Shown here: positions 24,469 to 33,727 of the stretch, piece after piece
Layout of the letters: each line of letters begins with the position of its first letter
Numbering within the stretch: position 1 is the stretch's first letter
From: Streptomyces sp. SM11
Lineage (GTDB): Bacteria > Actinomycetota > Actinomycetes > Streptomycetales > Streptomycetaceae
Reading direction: 5' to 3'
Assembly (NCBI RefSeq): GCF_002910905.1
Contig: NZ_NEUE01000103.1
Span: 4,657-40,036, forward strand
Length of the DNA stretch: 35,380 nt
The notes under the pieces: generated by a model
What the model was told of the DNA's origin: nothing
The model's input: the letters and a program-made list of their open reading frames with translations, nothing else
Database searches by the model: none
Translations under genes and position numbers: made by a program

Positions 24469-25434
24469 TCATGACCGACCCCGCTTCCGCCCCGCGGCCA
24501 TCCGCCCCGCTACCAGCCGGCCCGCCACGCACACACCGAGGGCCAGCGTGCTTACCCGGCGCGAGAGCCGTACCGCGCGTTCGATGTCCGCGCCCCGCAC
24601 GTCCCGCCCGGACTCCCCGTTGAGCACCGGCCGGTGCTCAACGCGCCCCGCGTACGCCAGCGTCCCGCCCAGCCGCACGCCGAGCGCCCCCGCGAACGCG
24701 GCCTCCACCGGCCCGGCGTTCGGGCTCGGGTGGCGTCCCGCATCGGCCTGCCAGGCGCGTACGGCGTCCGACGGCCGCCCACCCGCCGCCACGGCCAGCG
24801 CGGCCGTCAGCCGGGCGCCGGGCCACCCCGCGAGGTCGTCCAGGCGGGCCGAGGCCCAGCCGTATCGGCGGTAGCGGGACGACTTGTGGCCGACCATCGC
24901 GTCGAGCGTGTTCACGGCCCGGAACCCGACGAGCCCCGGCACCCCGCCGATCGCCCCCCACACCAGTGCGCCGACGACGGCGTCCGAGGTGTTCTCGGCG
25001 ACCGACTCGACGACCGCGCGGGCGATCCCCGGACCGTCCAGGGAGTGCGGATCGCGCCCGCACAGATGCGGCAGCCGCTCCCGGGCCACTTCGAGGTCCC
25101 CGGCGGCCAGGGCACCGCCGATGGCGCGGGCCTCCCGGCCCAGCGACGTACCGCCGACGACGGACCAGGCGGTGGCGGCGGTCAGCGCGACGGCGAGCGC
25201 GGGGCGTCCCCGGACGGCGCGGGCGGCCAGCGTGGCGGCCCCCACGGCACCTCCGGCGCACACGAGGGTGTGCAGGGCGCCCGCACCCCGGTCGTCACGC
25301 CACAGCAGCGTCTCGGCCCGCGCGGCGGCACAGCCGAATCCGGCGACGGGGTGGCCACGCCGGGGGTCACCGAGCAGAGCGTCGGCGATCAGCCCGGCCG
25401 TGGCGCCGTACGCGAAGACGCGGTCGGCACACAC
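24469..25434 (-). CDS. cobD: Adenosylcobinamide-phosphate synthase CobD/CbiB
   Basis: The product is 321 residues from GTG 25434. It is a membrane protein that attaches aminopropanol (or its phosphate) to adenosylcobyric acid. Family marks are the N-terminal [20 protein letters not shown], the central [21 protein letters not shown], then [22 protein letters not shown], and the [21 protein letters not shown] block. About four or five hydrophobic helices are present. It has no ribosome site of its own and its GTG lies 3 bp after the stop of a 26-codon leader ORF, so it is probably translated by coupling to that ORF. First enzyme gene of the riboswitch-controlled operon. Confidence 0.95.
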   Translation of the reverse strand: MCADRVFAYGATAGLIADALLGDPRRGHPVAGFGCAAARAETLLWRDDRGAGALHTLVCAGGAVGAATLAARAVRGRPALAVALTAATAWSVVGGTSLGREARAIGGALAAGDLEVARERLPHLCGRDPHSLDGPGIARAVVESVAENTSDAVVGALVWGAIGGVPGLVGFRAVNTLDAMVGHKSSRYRRYGWASARLDDLAGWPGARLTAALAVAAGGRPSDAVRAWQADAGRHPSPNAGPVEAAFAGALGVRLGGTLAYAGRVEHRPVLNGESGRDVRGADIERAVRLSRRVSTLALGVCVAGRLVAGRMAAGRKRGRS

Positions 25435-25437
25435 GGC

Positions 25438-25518
25438 TCAGGCCGCCGCGGGCAGAGGCGTTCCGGGACCGGGGACTTGACTGGGGGGCACGGGATGCGG
25501 CGCACGGCGGCCGAGCAT
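25438..25518 (-). CDS. Short leader ORF between the B12 riboswitch and cobD
   Basis: The ORF has 26 codons (begins MLGRRAPHPVPPSQ, Pro-rich, ends PLPAAA) from ATG 25518, with a good GAGGAC ribosome site 8 bp upstream. Its TGA lies 3 bp before the cobD GTG, which has no ribosome site of its own. The riboswitch expression platform lies directly upstream and could mask this ribosome site, switching the ORF and coupled cobD together. No known peptide family is recognised. Confidence 0.55.
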   Translation of the reverse strand: MLGRRAPHPVPPSQVPGPGTPLPAAA

Positions 25519-25554
25519 GGCGTAGGTCCTCACTCAGGGTCCGCGCCCTGGTTC

Positions 25555-25775
25555 GACGTGACCGGCGACGAGAGTCTCCTGGCTTCCGGATCCGCAGTTC
25601 CCCCGGCCTTCCAGCCCGCGTGCGGCGGGCCGTGACATCCGGTGTGGGGGAGTGCTCCCCGGTGACAGTGGCGGGACCGCGCCGGATTCGCACCGGCTTC
25701 CTCTGCTGTCGCCGTAAATGGCTCCGGCAGTCCACCACGCCCTGCGAACAACCGTCAACTTGCCGTTGACCTGCG
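25555..25775 (-). promoter_or_regulatory. Cobalamin (AdoCbl) riboswitch
   Basis: On the minus strand the B12-box core reads AGGAAGCCGGTGCGAATCCG and then CGCGGTCCCGCCACTGTC (core at 25664-25704). This is the classic cobalamin riboswitch consensus. Downstream, GAAGCCAGGAGACTCTCG at 25569-25586 matches the conserved region that closes the aptamer. Outer limits are approximate. It precedes the cobD-cobQ-chelatase-cobO-cobB operon and should lower its expression when coenzyme B12 is plentiful. A GTCAAC-N5-GTTGAC dyad (25754-25770) at the 5' edge may be a promoter element or P1 helix. Confidence 0.93.
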
Positions 25776-25800
25776 GGGCCCGACTGTGCGCGGACGCACA

Positions 25801-25834
25801 TCGGGCCGGACACACGAGGGTGTGTCCGGCCCGA
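25801..25834 (-). terminator. Terminator after the pit operon
   Basis: A perfect 15-bp stem (TCGGGCCGGACACAC with its complement) and a GAGG loop lie 21 bp past the small membrane-protein stop. It insulates the cobalamin riboswitch transcript from read-through of the phosphate-transport operon. Confidence 0.85.
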
Positions 25835-25854
25835 AGGAGTGCGGTGGAGCGGGG

Positions 25855-26085
25855 TCAGGCGACGATCATGTAGATCCCGTACGCGACCGCCGCCGTGCAC
25901 AGCCCGAAGCAGGCGTAGGCGCCGGTGCGCGCCAGCGCGACCGATCCGCCGGAGGCGCTGCTTCCGGCCGTGGTGGACTGCTTGGAGAGGGCGACGATGC
26001 CCAGGGTGAAGAGGCCGACCAGCGCGACGGTGGCCACGAGACTGACACCGAAGACGGAGGCGAGAGCTGCCCAGTCGATTTTCAT
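25855..26085 (-). CDS. Small two-helix membrane protein linked to Pit transporter
   Basis: The product is 76 residues from ATG 26085 with AAGGACAG 8-9 bp upstream. It has an N-terminal helix (VFGVSLVATVALVGLFTLGIVAL), a Ser/Gly loop, and a C-terminal helix (TGAYACFGLCTAAVAYGIYMI). It starts 12 bp after the pit stop, so the two form an operon. From memory it matches the small gene beside pitH1 in S. coelicolor. It may be an accessory subunit of the transporter; there is no biochemical evidence in sequence. Confidence 0.8.
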   Translation of the reverse strand: MKIDWAALASVFGVSLVATVALVGLFTLGIVALSKQSTTAGSSASGGSVALARTGAYACFGLCTAAVAYGIYMIVA

Positions 26086-26097
26086 GCGGATCTGTCC

Positions 26098-27369
26098 TTA
26101 CACCGTGGCCGGCGGCCGGGCCGGGTCGTCGGGCGCCGGGGCCGGGGCCGGGGCCGGGATGGTGGTCATGAGGTCGGAGGTCGGGCCGGCGGCGGGCGGC
26201 GGCTGGACCGCGGCGATGGCCGTGGTGACGACGCCCTGGGGCTCCTCGTCACCACCGGCCGTGTCGTTGACGTTGGTGTGGTCGACCGGCTGGCGGCGCG
26301 AGGCCAGCCAGATCGCGAAGGAACCGCCCACGAGCACGATCGCGGTGACGGCGATGCCCCAGGGGCCCTGCTTGGTCAGGTACTCGGCACCTGCACCGAT
26401 CAGACCGGCCGCAGGAAGCGTCAGACCCCAGGCGACGAACATCCGGGTGGCGGTGGACCAGCGGACCACACCCCCCTTGCGGCCGAGGCCCGCGCCCATC
26501 ACGGCGCCGGAGCAGGACTGCGTGGTGGAGAGCGAGAAGCCGAGGTGCGAGGAGGCCAGGATGACGGTCGCCGCACTGGTCTGGGCGGCGAAGCCCTGCG
26601 GCGGCTTGAGCTCGGTCAGACCGCTGCCCATGGTGCGGATGATCCGCCAGCCGCCGAGGTAGGTGCCGAGCGCGATGGCCACACCTGCCGAGACGATGAC
26701 CCACAGCGGCGGATTGGAGCCGGGGGCGAGGACGCCGCCGGTGACCAGAGCCAGCGTGATGATGCCCATCGTCTTCTGGGCGTCGTTGGTGCCGTGGGCG
26801 AGCGAGACGAGACCGGCGGAGGCGATCTGTCCGGCCCGGTAGCCCTTGGCCGTCGACTTCAGCTGGCCCTCGTCGGTGACGTTCCGGTTGATCCGGTACG
26901 TCAGCCGGGTGGCCAGCATCGCGGCGAGACCGGCCACCAGCGGGGCGGCGACTGCCGGGAGCAGCACCTTGGTGACGACGGTGCCACCGTTGATCGAGGA
27001 CCAGCCGGCCGACATGACCGCGGCGCCGATCAGACCGCCGAACAGGGCGTGGGAGGAGCTGGAGGGCAGGCCGACCAGCCAGGTCAGGAGATTCCACAGG
27101 ATGGCGCCGACGAGCGCCGCGAAGATGACCTCGGTTCTGAGGCCGTCCTCGTTGACGATCCCGCCGGAGATCGTCTTGGCGACCTCCACCGACAGGAACG
27201 CGCCGATCAGGTTGAGAACGGCGGACATCGCCACCGCTGTCTTGGGCTTCAGGGCGCCGGTCGAGATGGTGGTGGCCATCGCGTTGGCGGTGTCGTGGAA
27301 ACCGTTCGTGAAATCGAACACGAGAGCTGTCACGACCACAATCGCAAGCAGCAGCGTGATGTGTTCCAT
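26098..27369 (-). CDS. pitH: Low-affinity inorganic phosphate transporter, Pit/PHO4 family
   Basis: The product is 423 residues from ATG 27369 (weak GGGT site). It has about ten membrane helices and both PHO4-family repeats: FDFTNGFHDTANAMATTIST at the N-terminus and SLAHGTNDAQKTMGIITLAL in the second half, with PSSSSHALFGGLIGA and LSTTQSCSGAVMGAG as the paired membrane loops. It imports metal-phosphate with protons. The last roughly 70 residues are a cytosolic Ala/Pro-rich tail. A PHO-box-like site lies upstream, suggesting control by PhoP. From memory it is the counterpart of S. coelicolor PitH1. Confidence 0.93.
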   Translation of the reverse strand: MEHITLLLAIVVVTALVFDFTNGFHDTANAMATTISTGALKPKTAVAMSAVLNLIGAFLSVEVAKTISGGIVNEDGLRTEVIFAALVGAILWNLLTWLVGLPSSSSHALFGGLIGAAVMSAGWSSINGGTVVTKVLLPAVAAPLVAGLAAMLATRLTYRINRNVTDEGQLKSTAKGYRAGQIASAGLVSLAHGTNDAQKTMGIITLALVTGGVLAPGSNPPLWVIVSAGVAIALGTYLGGWRIIRTMGSGLTELKPPQGFAAQTSAATVILASSHLGFSLSTTQSCSGAVMGAGLGRKGGVVRWSTATRMFVAWGLTLPAAGLIGAGAEYLTKQGPWGIAVTAIVLVGGSFAIWLASRRQPVDHTNVNDTAGGDEEPQGVVTTAIAAVQPPPAAGPTSDLMTTIPAPAPAPAPDDPARPPATV

Positions 27370-27416
27370 TTACCCAGGCAATCGTTCGACGTCAGTGGCA
27401 CGTGGACCGTAGGCAA

Positions 27417-27438
27417 CCTGGGTGAACGGAAGATGAAC
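27417..27438 (-). promoter_or_regulatory. PHO-box-like direct repeat upstream of pit
   Basis: On the minus strand GTTCATCTTCC and GTTCACCCAGG are adjacent 11-nt units sharing GTTCAYC, the layout of Streptomyces PhoP-binding direct repeats. A TACGGT -10 candidate lies at 27406-27411, just downstream, so bound PhoP would sit around the -35 region. Confidence 0.65.
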
Positions 27439-27634
27439 TGAGCAGGGCGCTGTGGTGACCCCAAGCGGAGTGGGTCGCTTCCGCTTGTGTGCGGGAGGGG
27501 CTGCGGGATGCCTTTGGGGTGCGGCGTGGACTGCCCTTTGCCGCCCGTTGGTGAACATTTTGAACGGCTGTTCGGTACCCGGAAGAGATCCCCGTCACTC
27601 CCCATGTGACGTTCCGGTTGCGCGCGTTCGCGCC

Positions 27635-27640
27635 TACGCT
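27635..27640 (+). promoter_or_regulatory. -10 element of a likely leaderless aldolase transcript
   Basis: TACGCT fits TANNNT and ends 6 bp before the ATG at 27647, and there is no ribosome site. The upstream spacer also holds AAGCGGA-N10-TCCGCTT (27463-27486) and GAAC-N4-GTTC (27562-27573), possible operators for either divergent gene. Confidence 0.45.
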
Positions 27641-27646
27641 CGCCCC

Positions 27647-28306
27647 ATGAGCGAGCAGCACCCGGAATCCGTCGGGGAGACCTGGCGTGACGTCGTCGCG
27701 ACCGCCCGCCGAAGCGCGGCGGACGGCCTGGTCGTCGGCACCTCGGGCAATGTGTCCGCCCGCGTCGGCGACCTCGTCCTGGTGACGCCCAGTGGGGTGC
27801 CCTACGACCGGCTCGGCCCCCACGACGCGGTCGGCGTCGACCTGGAAGGACGCCAGGTCCTGGGGGACCTCGGGCCGACCAGCGAACTCCCCCTCCACCT
27901 GGCGGTCTACCGCTCCACCGACGCCACCGCCGTGGTCCACACCCACGCCGTGCACGCCACCGCCGTCTCCACCCTCGTCACCGAGGTACCGCTGGTCCAC
28001 TACGCGGCCGCCGTTCTCGGCGGCCCGGTCCGCACCGCCGCCTACGCCTGCTACGGCACCCCGGAACTGGCCGACGCCATGCTCGGGGCCCTGCGCGACC
28101 GCACCGGCTGTCTGCTCGCCAACCACGGCACCGTCACCTACGGCGACACCCTCGACCAGGCCTACGAGCGCACCGCCCAACTGGAGTGGCTGTGCCACCT
28201 CTGGCTCACCGCGAGCTCCGTGCCCGGCCGCACCCCGTCCCTGCTCGACGCGGCCCAGCTTGCCGAGGTGACCGAAGCACTCAAGGGATACGGCCAGCCC
28301 GGCTGA
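27647..28306 (+). CDS. Class II aldolase/adducin family protein
   Basis: The product is 219 residues from ATG 27647, the length of L-fuculose-1-phosphate aldolase-type enzymes. The zinc and catalytic residues are all present: Glu80 in GPTSELPLHLAVY, His98 and His100 in VVHTHAVHATA, and His161 in LLANHGTVTYGD. GTSGNVSAR (about 31-39) is the phosphate-binding loop. It should cleave a phosphorylated sugar or sugar-acid by retro-aldol chemistry; the exact substrate is unknown. It is divergent from the pit gene and followed by an alpha/beta hydrolase 68 bp downstream. Confidence 0.88.
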   Translation: MSEQHPESVGETWRDVVATARRSAADGLVVGTSGNVSARVGDLVLVTPSGVPYDRLGPHDAVGVDLEGRQVLGDLGPTSELPLHLAVYRSTDATAVVHTHAVHATAVSTLVTEVPLVHYAAAVLGGPVRTAAYACYGTPELADAMLGALRDRTGCLLANHGTVTYGDTLDQAYERTAQLEWLCHLWLTASSVPGRTPSLLDAAQLAEVTEALKGYGQPG

Positions 28307-28374
28307 CCCGCGCTCCGAGCCCGGACGGCCCCCGTCCGCTGGCAGCCCGCCTCCCGCCCCACGACACTGAAGCG

Positions 28375-29502
28375 GTGCGCCCGGTAACCGCGACGGCAAC
28401 GGCCGTCACCACGATCCTCGGCGTCGGCGCGGCAGCGGTCGCGGCCGGCCGATACGCCAGCGACGTCGCCCTCAAGGCGGCGCCCGGACGTCCCCTCCCC
28501 GCCGACCGCAGACTCACCGTGCACGCGGCGGCGTCCGGGCGGGTCACCCTGACCCGCTCCTTCTCGGCGCTCCGGCCCGGCACCTACGGCCTGGCCGGAC
28601 CCGGGGTCCACGCGGTCGTCGGGCCCGTCGTCGAAGGGGCCTCCCAGGCCGCCGACACCGTCGTCCGGAGGCTGGAGAGCGTCGGCCAGGGCCTCCTCGA
28701 ACCCGGCGCGAAGGTCCGGCTCACCCCCGCGCTGTACGGCGGCGATCCGGGCAGCGACCTCGGCCTGGACCACCAGGAGGTCGAGATCCCCGGCGAGCTG
28801 GGAACCCTGCCCGCCTGGTACGTCCCCGGCGCGCGCGACACCTGGGTCATCACCGTGCACGGCCTCGGCACCACCCGGGCCCATCCCATGAACCTGATGG
28901 GGTTCCTGCACCGACAGCGCTTCCCCGTGCTCGACCTCGCCCACCGGGGCGACCCCGGAGCACCCCGCCCGGCCGGCGGCCTCGGCCACTTCGGCGCCTC
29001 CGAGTGGCGCGACCTGGACGCCGCCCTCCGCTTCGCCCTGCGCCACGGCGCCCGGAACGTGATCGTCCACGGCTGGTCAACCGGCGCCACCGCGGCCCTG
29101 TACGCCGCGGTCGAGTCCCCGCTCCGCGACCGGATCAGGGGCCTCGTCCTCGACTCCCCGGTACTGGACTGGCCGGTCACCCTGCGCGCCCTGGCCGCCG
29201 CCCGCGGCGCCCCGGCCGCTCTGCTGCCGCTCGCCGTCCGGGCCGCCCAGGGCAGGACCGGGATGAGCGGCGCCCCGGTGCTGGAGACCTCCGTGCCGGC
29301 CTCCCTGCGTACCCCGACCCTGATCCTGCACGGCCCGGACGACGCGATCGCCCCCTGGGGACCCTCCCGTGAGCTCGCCGCCCGTCGCGCGGATCTGGTC
29401 AGCCTCCACGCCGTACCGCAGGCTCCGCATGCGTCGATGTGGAACGCCGACCCGGCCCGCTACGAGGAGACCCTGCGGCGCTTCCTCACGCCCCTGATGT
29501 GA
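28375..29502 (+). CDS. Membrane-anchored alpha/beta hydrolase
   Basis: The product is 375 residues from GTG 28375 (MRPVTATATAVTTILGVGAAA), giving one N-terminal hydrophobic helix. After a domain of about 130 residues comes an alpha/beta-hydrolase fold: oxyanion region TVHGLGTTRAHPM, nucleophile Ser235 in VHGWSTGATAALY, Asp in LILHGPDDAIAPW, and His in QAPHASMWN. It probably acts on a lipid or peptide-like ester at the membrane; substrate unknown. The start lacks a clear ribosome site. Confidence 0.85.
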   Translation: MRPVTATATAVTTILGVGAAAVAAGRYASDVALKAAPGRPLPADRRLTVHAAASGRVTLTRSFSALRPGTYGLAGPGVHAVVGPVVEGASQAADTVVRRLESVGQGLLEPGAKVRLTPALYGGDPGSDLGLDHQEVEIPGELGTLPAWYVPGARDTWVITVHGLGTTRAHPMNLMGFLHRQRFPVLDLAHRGDPGAPRPAGGLGHFGASEWRDLDAALRFALRHGARNVIVHGWSTGATAALYAAVESPLRDRIRGLVLDSPVLDWPVTLRALAAARGAPAALLPLAVRAAQGRTGMSGAPVLETSVPASLRTPTLILHGPDDAIAPWGPSRELAARRADLVSLHAVPQAPHASMWNADPARYEETLRRFLTPLM

Positions 29503-29547
29503 GCCGATGGGGTGAACTCTCCCCCTTGCCGTCGCACCGGGGGAACC

Positions 29548-29565
29548 TTTCACGTACCGGTGAAA
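29548..29565. promoter_or_regulatory. Inverted repeat upstream of the 474-residue unknown gene
   Basis: TTTCAC-N6-GTGAAA is a perfect 6-bp dyad in the 109-bp gap, about 47 bp before the next start. It is a candidate operator; no binding protein can be assigned. Confidence 0.4.
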
Positions 29566-29611
29566 CGCCTTCCGTTTGGGCTTTCGGGCCGTCAGGAGCA
29601 AGACTGCTCCC

Positions 29612-31036
29612 GTGACGTCCCGTACTCCGCGCGACTCCAGGCTGCGACTTGTCCGCCCACGACCCCTTGCCACCGCCCGCAAGGCCGTGACCACCCGGCG
29701 CACCAGGCCGGCTCCCCGGCCCCCCGAGGGCACCCCGCCCCGTACGGAACTGGCACGCCAGGCCAGGACGGTGCTCGCCGACGCCGTGCGCATCGCCCAC
29801 TGGGCGGCCGGCACGCCGGGGCCGGGCACCGCCGCCCCGCTCGCGGCCCATGCCCTCGAACGGGCGGCCACCGCTCTGGAGCTCTCCCCGGCGCAGGTCC
29901 GCGCGGGCTGGGACCGGGCCCGGCTGGCCGGACTCGTCGAACTGCACGGCGACACCGCCCGCCCCGGCTGGCGGCTGCGCGCCTGGGACCGGGACGACTC
30001 CGCCGTCCTCCGCGGCTGGGTGGCGCTCTTCGACGCCTGGTCGCTCGTCCACGCCGCCCCCGCGGACATCGAGGCGGGCGCGGTCGCCGAAGCCGTCGAG
30101 GCCGTGCCCCAGGTGCTCTCCCTCCTCCAGCTCTCCGCGGGCCCCGTCACCGTCCCCGCCCTGCTGGACCTCCTCGGTCAGCGCGTCGCCGAACTCCAGG
30201 AGGAGCGCTGCGAAGTGCTCCTGGGGCCCGGCAGAACCGCGCCCGCCGCCGCGGCGGAGACCGCCGGGATCGCCGGTCCGGCCGGGATCGCCGCCGGACC
30301 CACCCGGAGCGACGACCTCAACGCCCTGCTGCTCGACTGGGCCCTGGAGGGCCTCGCCGCCGTCGGGGCGCTGACCCTCGGCAAAGGGCACGCCACCCTC
30401 ACCCCGCTCGGCAACTGGGCGGTCTGGGTCAAGCTGGAACAGATCTGCGTCGCCGCCCAGAGCCCGGCCGGGAACATCGAGCAGTCCGCCGCCGACATGC
30501 TCCTCGGCTGCGCCCGGCTCACCCCCGGTCCGGCCCGCGACGAATACCGCGCCTGGCTCGCCGCCCGCACCGTCGGCAGCGCCGTCGCCGAACTGCTGGC
30601 CGTAGCCCGGGGCGAGGACGCGCTGCTGCGCGGACTGGCCTTCGAGGCGCTGAGGGTCGTCGGAGCCCCCGCCGAACCCGAGGTCCGCTCCGTGCTCGCC
30701 GAACCCTCGCTGCGGCCCTACGCGCTGCTCTGGCTCGCCGAGTACGAGGGCAACGACCCGGACGACGCCCAGGACGTCCTCAGCCGCGAGGAAGCCACCT
30801 GGCTCTGGGTCGACACCGCGGCCGCCGTCGCCGACCACGGCGAGACCGGGCTGCTGGTCCGCCACCTCGACTCCGCGGTCCAGGGCACCGTCCCGGCCCT
30901 GCTCGACGAGGTCAGGGCCGTCGGCCACCCGCGCACCGTCCAGGTCCTGGTCGCCCTGGCCGCGGCCCACCCGGACCCGGCCCTGGCCAAGGCGGTCCGC
31001 CGGGCCGCCTTCCAGGTGCACACCGGAGGAGCCTGA
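29612..31036 (+). CDS. Conserved hypothetical protein, helical, Ala/Leu-rich
   Basis: The product is 474 residues from GTG 29612 (MTSRTPRDSRLRLVRPRP); GGAG lies 13 bp upstream and AAGACT 6 bp upstream could be a -10 for a leaderless mRNA. The N-terminal about 40 residues are basic, followed by a long run of amphipathic helices. Segments such as ALLLDWALEGLAAVGALTLG and the repeated LLAVARGEDALLRGLAFEAL and SVLAEPSLRPYALLWLAEYE units resemble winged-helix and HEAT-like pieces. I recognise no enzyme motif. It follows the alpha/beta hydrolase in the same direction. Coding is certain from codon bias; function is unknown. Confidence 0.75.
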   Translation: MTSRTPRDSRLRLVRPRPLATARKAVTTRRTRPAPRPPEGTPPRTELARQARTVLADAVRIAHWAAGTPGPGTAAPLAAHALERAATALELSPAQVRAGWDRARLAGLVELHGDTARPGWRLRAWDRDDSAVLRGWVALFDAWSLVHAAPADIEAGAVAEAVEAVPQVLSLLQLSAGPVTVPALLDLLGQRVAELQEERCEVLLGPGRTAPAAAAETAGIAGPAGIAAGPTRSDDLNALLLDWALEGLAAVGALTLGKGHATLTPLGNWAVWVKLEQICVAAQSPAGNIEQSAADMLLGCARLTPGPARDEYRAWLAARTVGSAVAELLAVARGEDALLRGLAFEALRVVGAPAEPEVRSVLAEPSLRPYALLWLAEYEGNDPDDAQDVLSREEATWLWVDTAAAVADHGETGLLVRHLDSAVQGTVPALLDEVRAVGHPRTVQVLVALAAAHPDPALAKAVRRAAFQVHTGGA

Positions 31037-31058
31037 ACCGCCCGCCGCCGGGGTCCGC

Positions 31059-31469
31059 TCAGCCGGACCCCGGGGCGTACGTCCCGAAGCTCCACACATT
31101 GCCCTCGGGGTCGCGCGCCATGTAGTCCCGGGAGCCGTAGTCCTGGTCGGTCGGCTCCATGAGGATCTCCACACCGAACTCCTTGGCACGGGCGAAGTGC
31201 TCGTCCACCTCTTCCACCACCACGTACACCCCCGCCGGGCCCGCGCCCGCCATCGCCTGCGCGAACAGTCCCTCGCGCCCCGTGGAACCGAGCATCACCC
31301 TGCCGTTGCCGCAGGACAGCTCGGCATGCAGCACACTGCCGTTCTCCCCCTCGTAGACCGCCTCCTCGTTGAAGCCGAGGCCCTGCGTCAGCGTCCTCAT
31401 CGCGGCCTTCGCGTCGTCGTACAGGATCGTCGGGTAGATCGTCGGAACCCGGCTCGCGGCGCCTGCCAT
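31059..31469 (-). CDS. VOC family protein (glyoxalase/bleomycin-resistance-like)
   Basis: The product is 136 residues from ATG 31469, with AAGGGG 8 bp upstream. It has the two beta-alpha-beta-beta-beta modules of the VOC superfamily: VPTIYPTILYDDAKAAMRTLTQ (in part) and GVYVVVEEVDEHFARAKEFG, with YGSRDYMARDPEGNVWSFGTY at the end, typical of the PhnB/YciI-like dimethyl-menaquinone-type subgroup. A possible metal ligand is His in SVLHAELSCGNGR. The activity is unknown. It converges with the 474-residue gene. Confidence 0.85.
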   Translation of the reverse strand: MAGAASRVPTIYPTILYDDAKAAMRTLTQGLGFNEEAVYEGENGSVLHAELSCGNGRVMLGSTGREGLFAQAMAGAGPAGVYVVVEEVDEHFARAKEFGVEILMEPTDQDYGSRDYMARDPEGNVWSFGTYAPGSG

Positions 31470-31846
31470 GGCACTCACCCCTTCTGACTTCCCCACGTCT
31501 GACGTGATCTGCGTCTCAGTCTTCCACCGGGCGCTGACAATGCCTTCCCGGGAGGCGTTCCCGCAGGTCAGGGGGTGTTCGGCTCAGGCGGACAGGTCGC
31601 GCTGCGCCATGTCGCCCGTGCAGACCCCGGCGTAGCAGTCGGCCCGCGGCCCCACCTCGGGCCCGGGCGGGCGACAAGGTGCCGCCCTGCGCCGCGTACC
31701 GGATGGTTCGTCCCGCAGGGCACGCGGAAAAGAAGTTGCGCACCGCCAGTAGAATGAGCCGTATGGCTTTCCTCCTTGTGCATTAGCGGCGTCGAGAGAC
31801 CTCCGCCCTCGTCCCTCCGCCGTCCATACTGCCCTGGAGTTTTTCC
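31470..31846 (+). promoter_or_regulatory. ABC-F upstream region with promoter and leader
   Basis: I can support no full-size gene in this 377-bp gap. TAGAAT at 31750-31755 is a strong -10 match, 7 bp before the ATG of a 7-codon ORF at 31763, so that ORF would be leaderless. The -35 is poor. The remaining leader (31787-31846) has a weak CGGCG/CGCCG pairing and a T5 run next to the GGAG ribosome site of the ABC-F gene. GC-rich dyads lie near 31650-31672. Confidence 0.5.
31763..31786 (+). CDS. Seven-residue upstream ORF (MAFLLVH) before the ABC-F gene
   Basis: ATG at 31763 to TAG at 31784-31786 encodes MAFLLVH. The TAGAAT -10 ends 7 bp upstream, so it should be translated without a ribosome site. 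It stops 60 bp before the ABC-F start. Short leader ORFs are known to control ABC-F resistance genes by ribosome-mediated attenuation, so this is a plausible ribosome sensor. Confidence 0.5.
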   Translation: MAFLLVH

Positions 31847-33443
<1,597 letters not shown>

Positions 33444-33445
<2 letters not shown>

Positions 33446-33481
33446 TCCATCGGGGATAGATCATTCGGCCTACGCGTGATC
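33444..33481. promoter_or_regulatory. Cluster of three GATC sites upstream of the gbn-like gene
   Basis: GATC occurs at 33444-33447, 33459-33462 and 33478-33481, at 15- and 19-bp spacing; a fourth is at 33724-33727. In this GC-rich DNA GATC is expected only every few hundred bases. The Gbn protein is reported to bind GATC, so these may be autoregulatory sites. The 320-bp gap 33446-33765 otherwise holds no full-size gene. Confidence 0.5.
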
Positions 33482-33627
33482 CATCATCTGCGTGAGGACG
33501 TCTCGTACTCCGGTGGTGCGCCCGGCGCTCACCCGCCGTGCGCCCCTTTTCCGGCCGCCTTGCTCCGTACGGCCCTGACCTGGCCGTTCTCCGGTCGGTC
33601 CGCGCGATGCGCCTTGGCTTGCCCGCC

Positions 33628-33642
33628 GGAATCAGGGATTCC
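33628..33642. promoter_or_regulatory. Palindrome GGAATC-AGG-GATTCC upstream of gbn
   Basis: A perfect 6-bp inverted repeat with a 3-bp centre lies 124 bp before the gbn start, near where its promoter should be. It is a candidate operator with unknown binding protein. Confidence 0.4.
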
Positions 33643-33727
33643 GCTCGTGTCGACGTGCTTCTCGTCCGGGAAACCGCTCGTACCGACCTTGCCGAATGGG
33701 TGGCCAGGAAGCGCGGGAGGGGTGATC

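Noticed and set aside
25786..27441. 551-residue plus-strand frame across the pit operon and riboswitch
   Set aside because: Antisense to PitH and low-complexity Gly/Asp/Arg sequence.
27551..27573. Second PHO box in the pit/aldolase spacer
   Set aside because: GTTCA units recur with a 9-nt rather than 11-nt period, which does not fit PhoP direct repeats.
33476..33727. 101-residue frame upstream of gbn, of which the 17-codon uORF is the last part
   Set aside because: The part before 33728 has no ribosome site and no coding bias; only the 3' ATG has a strong site.
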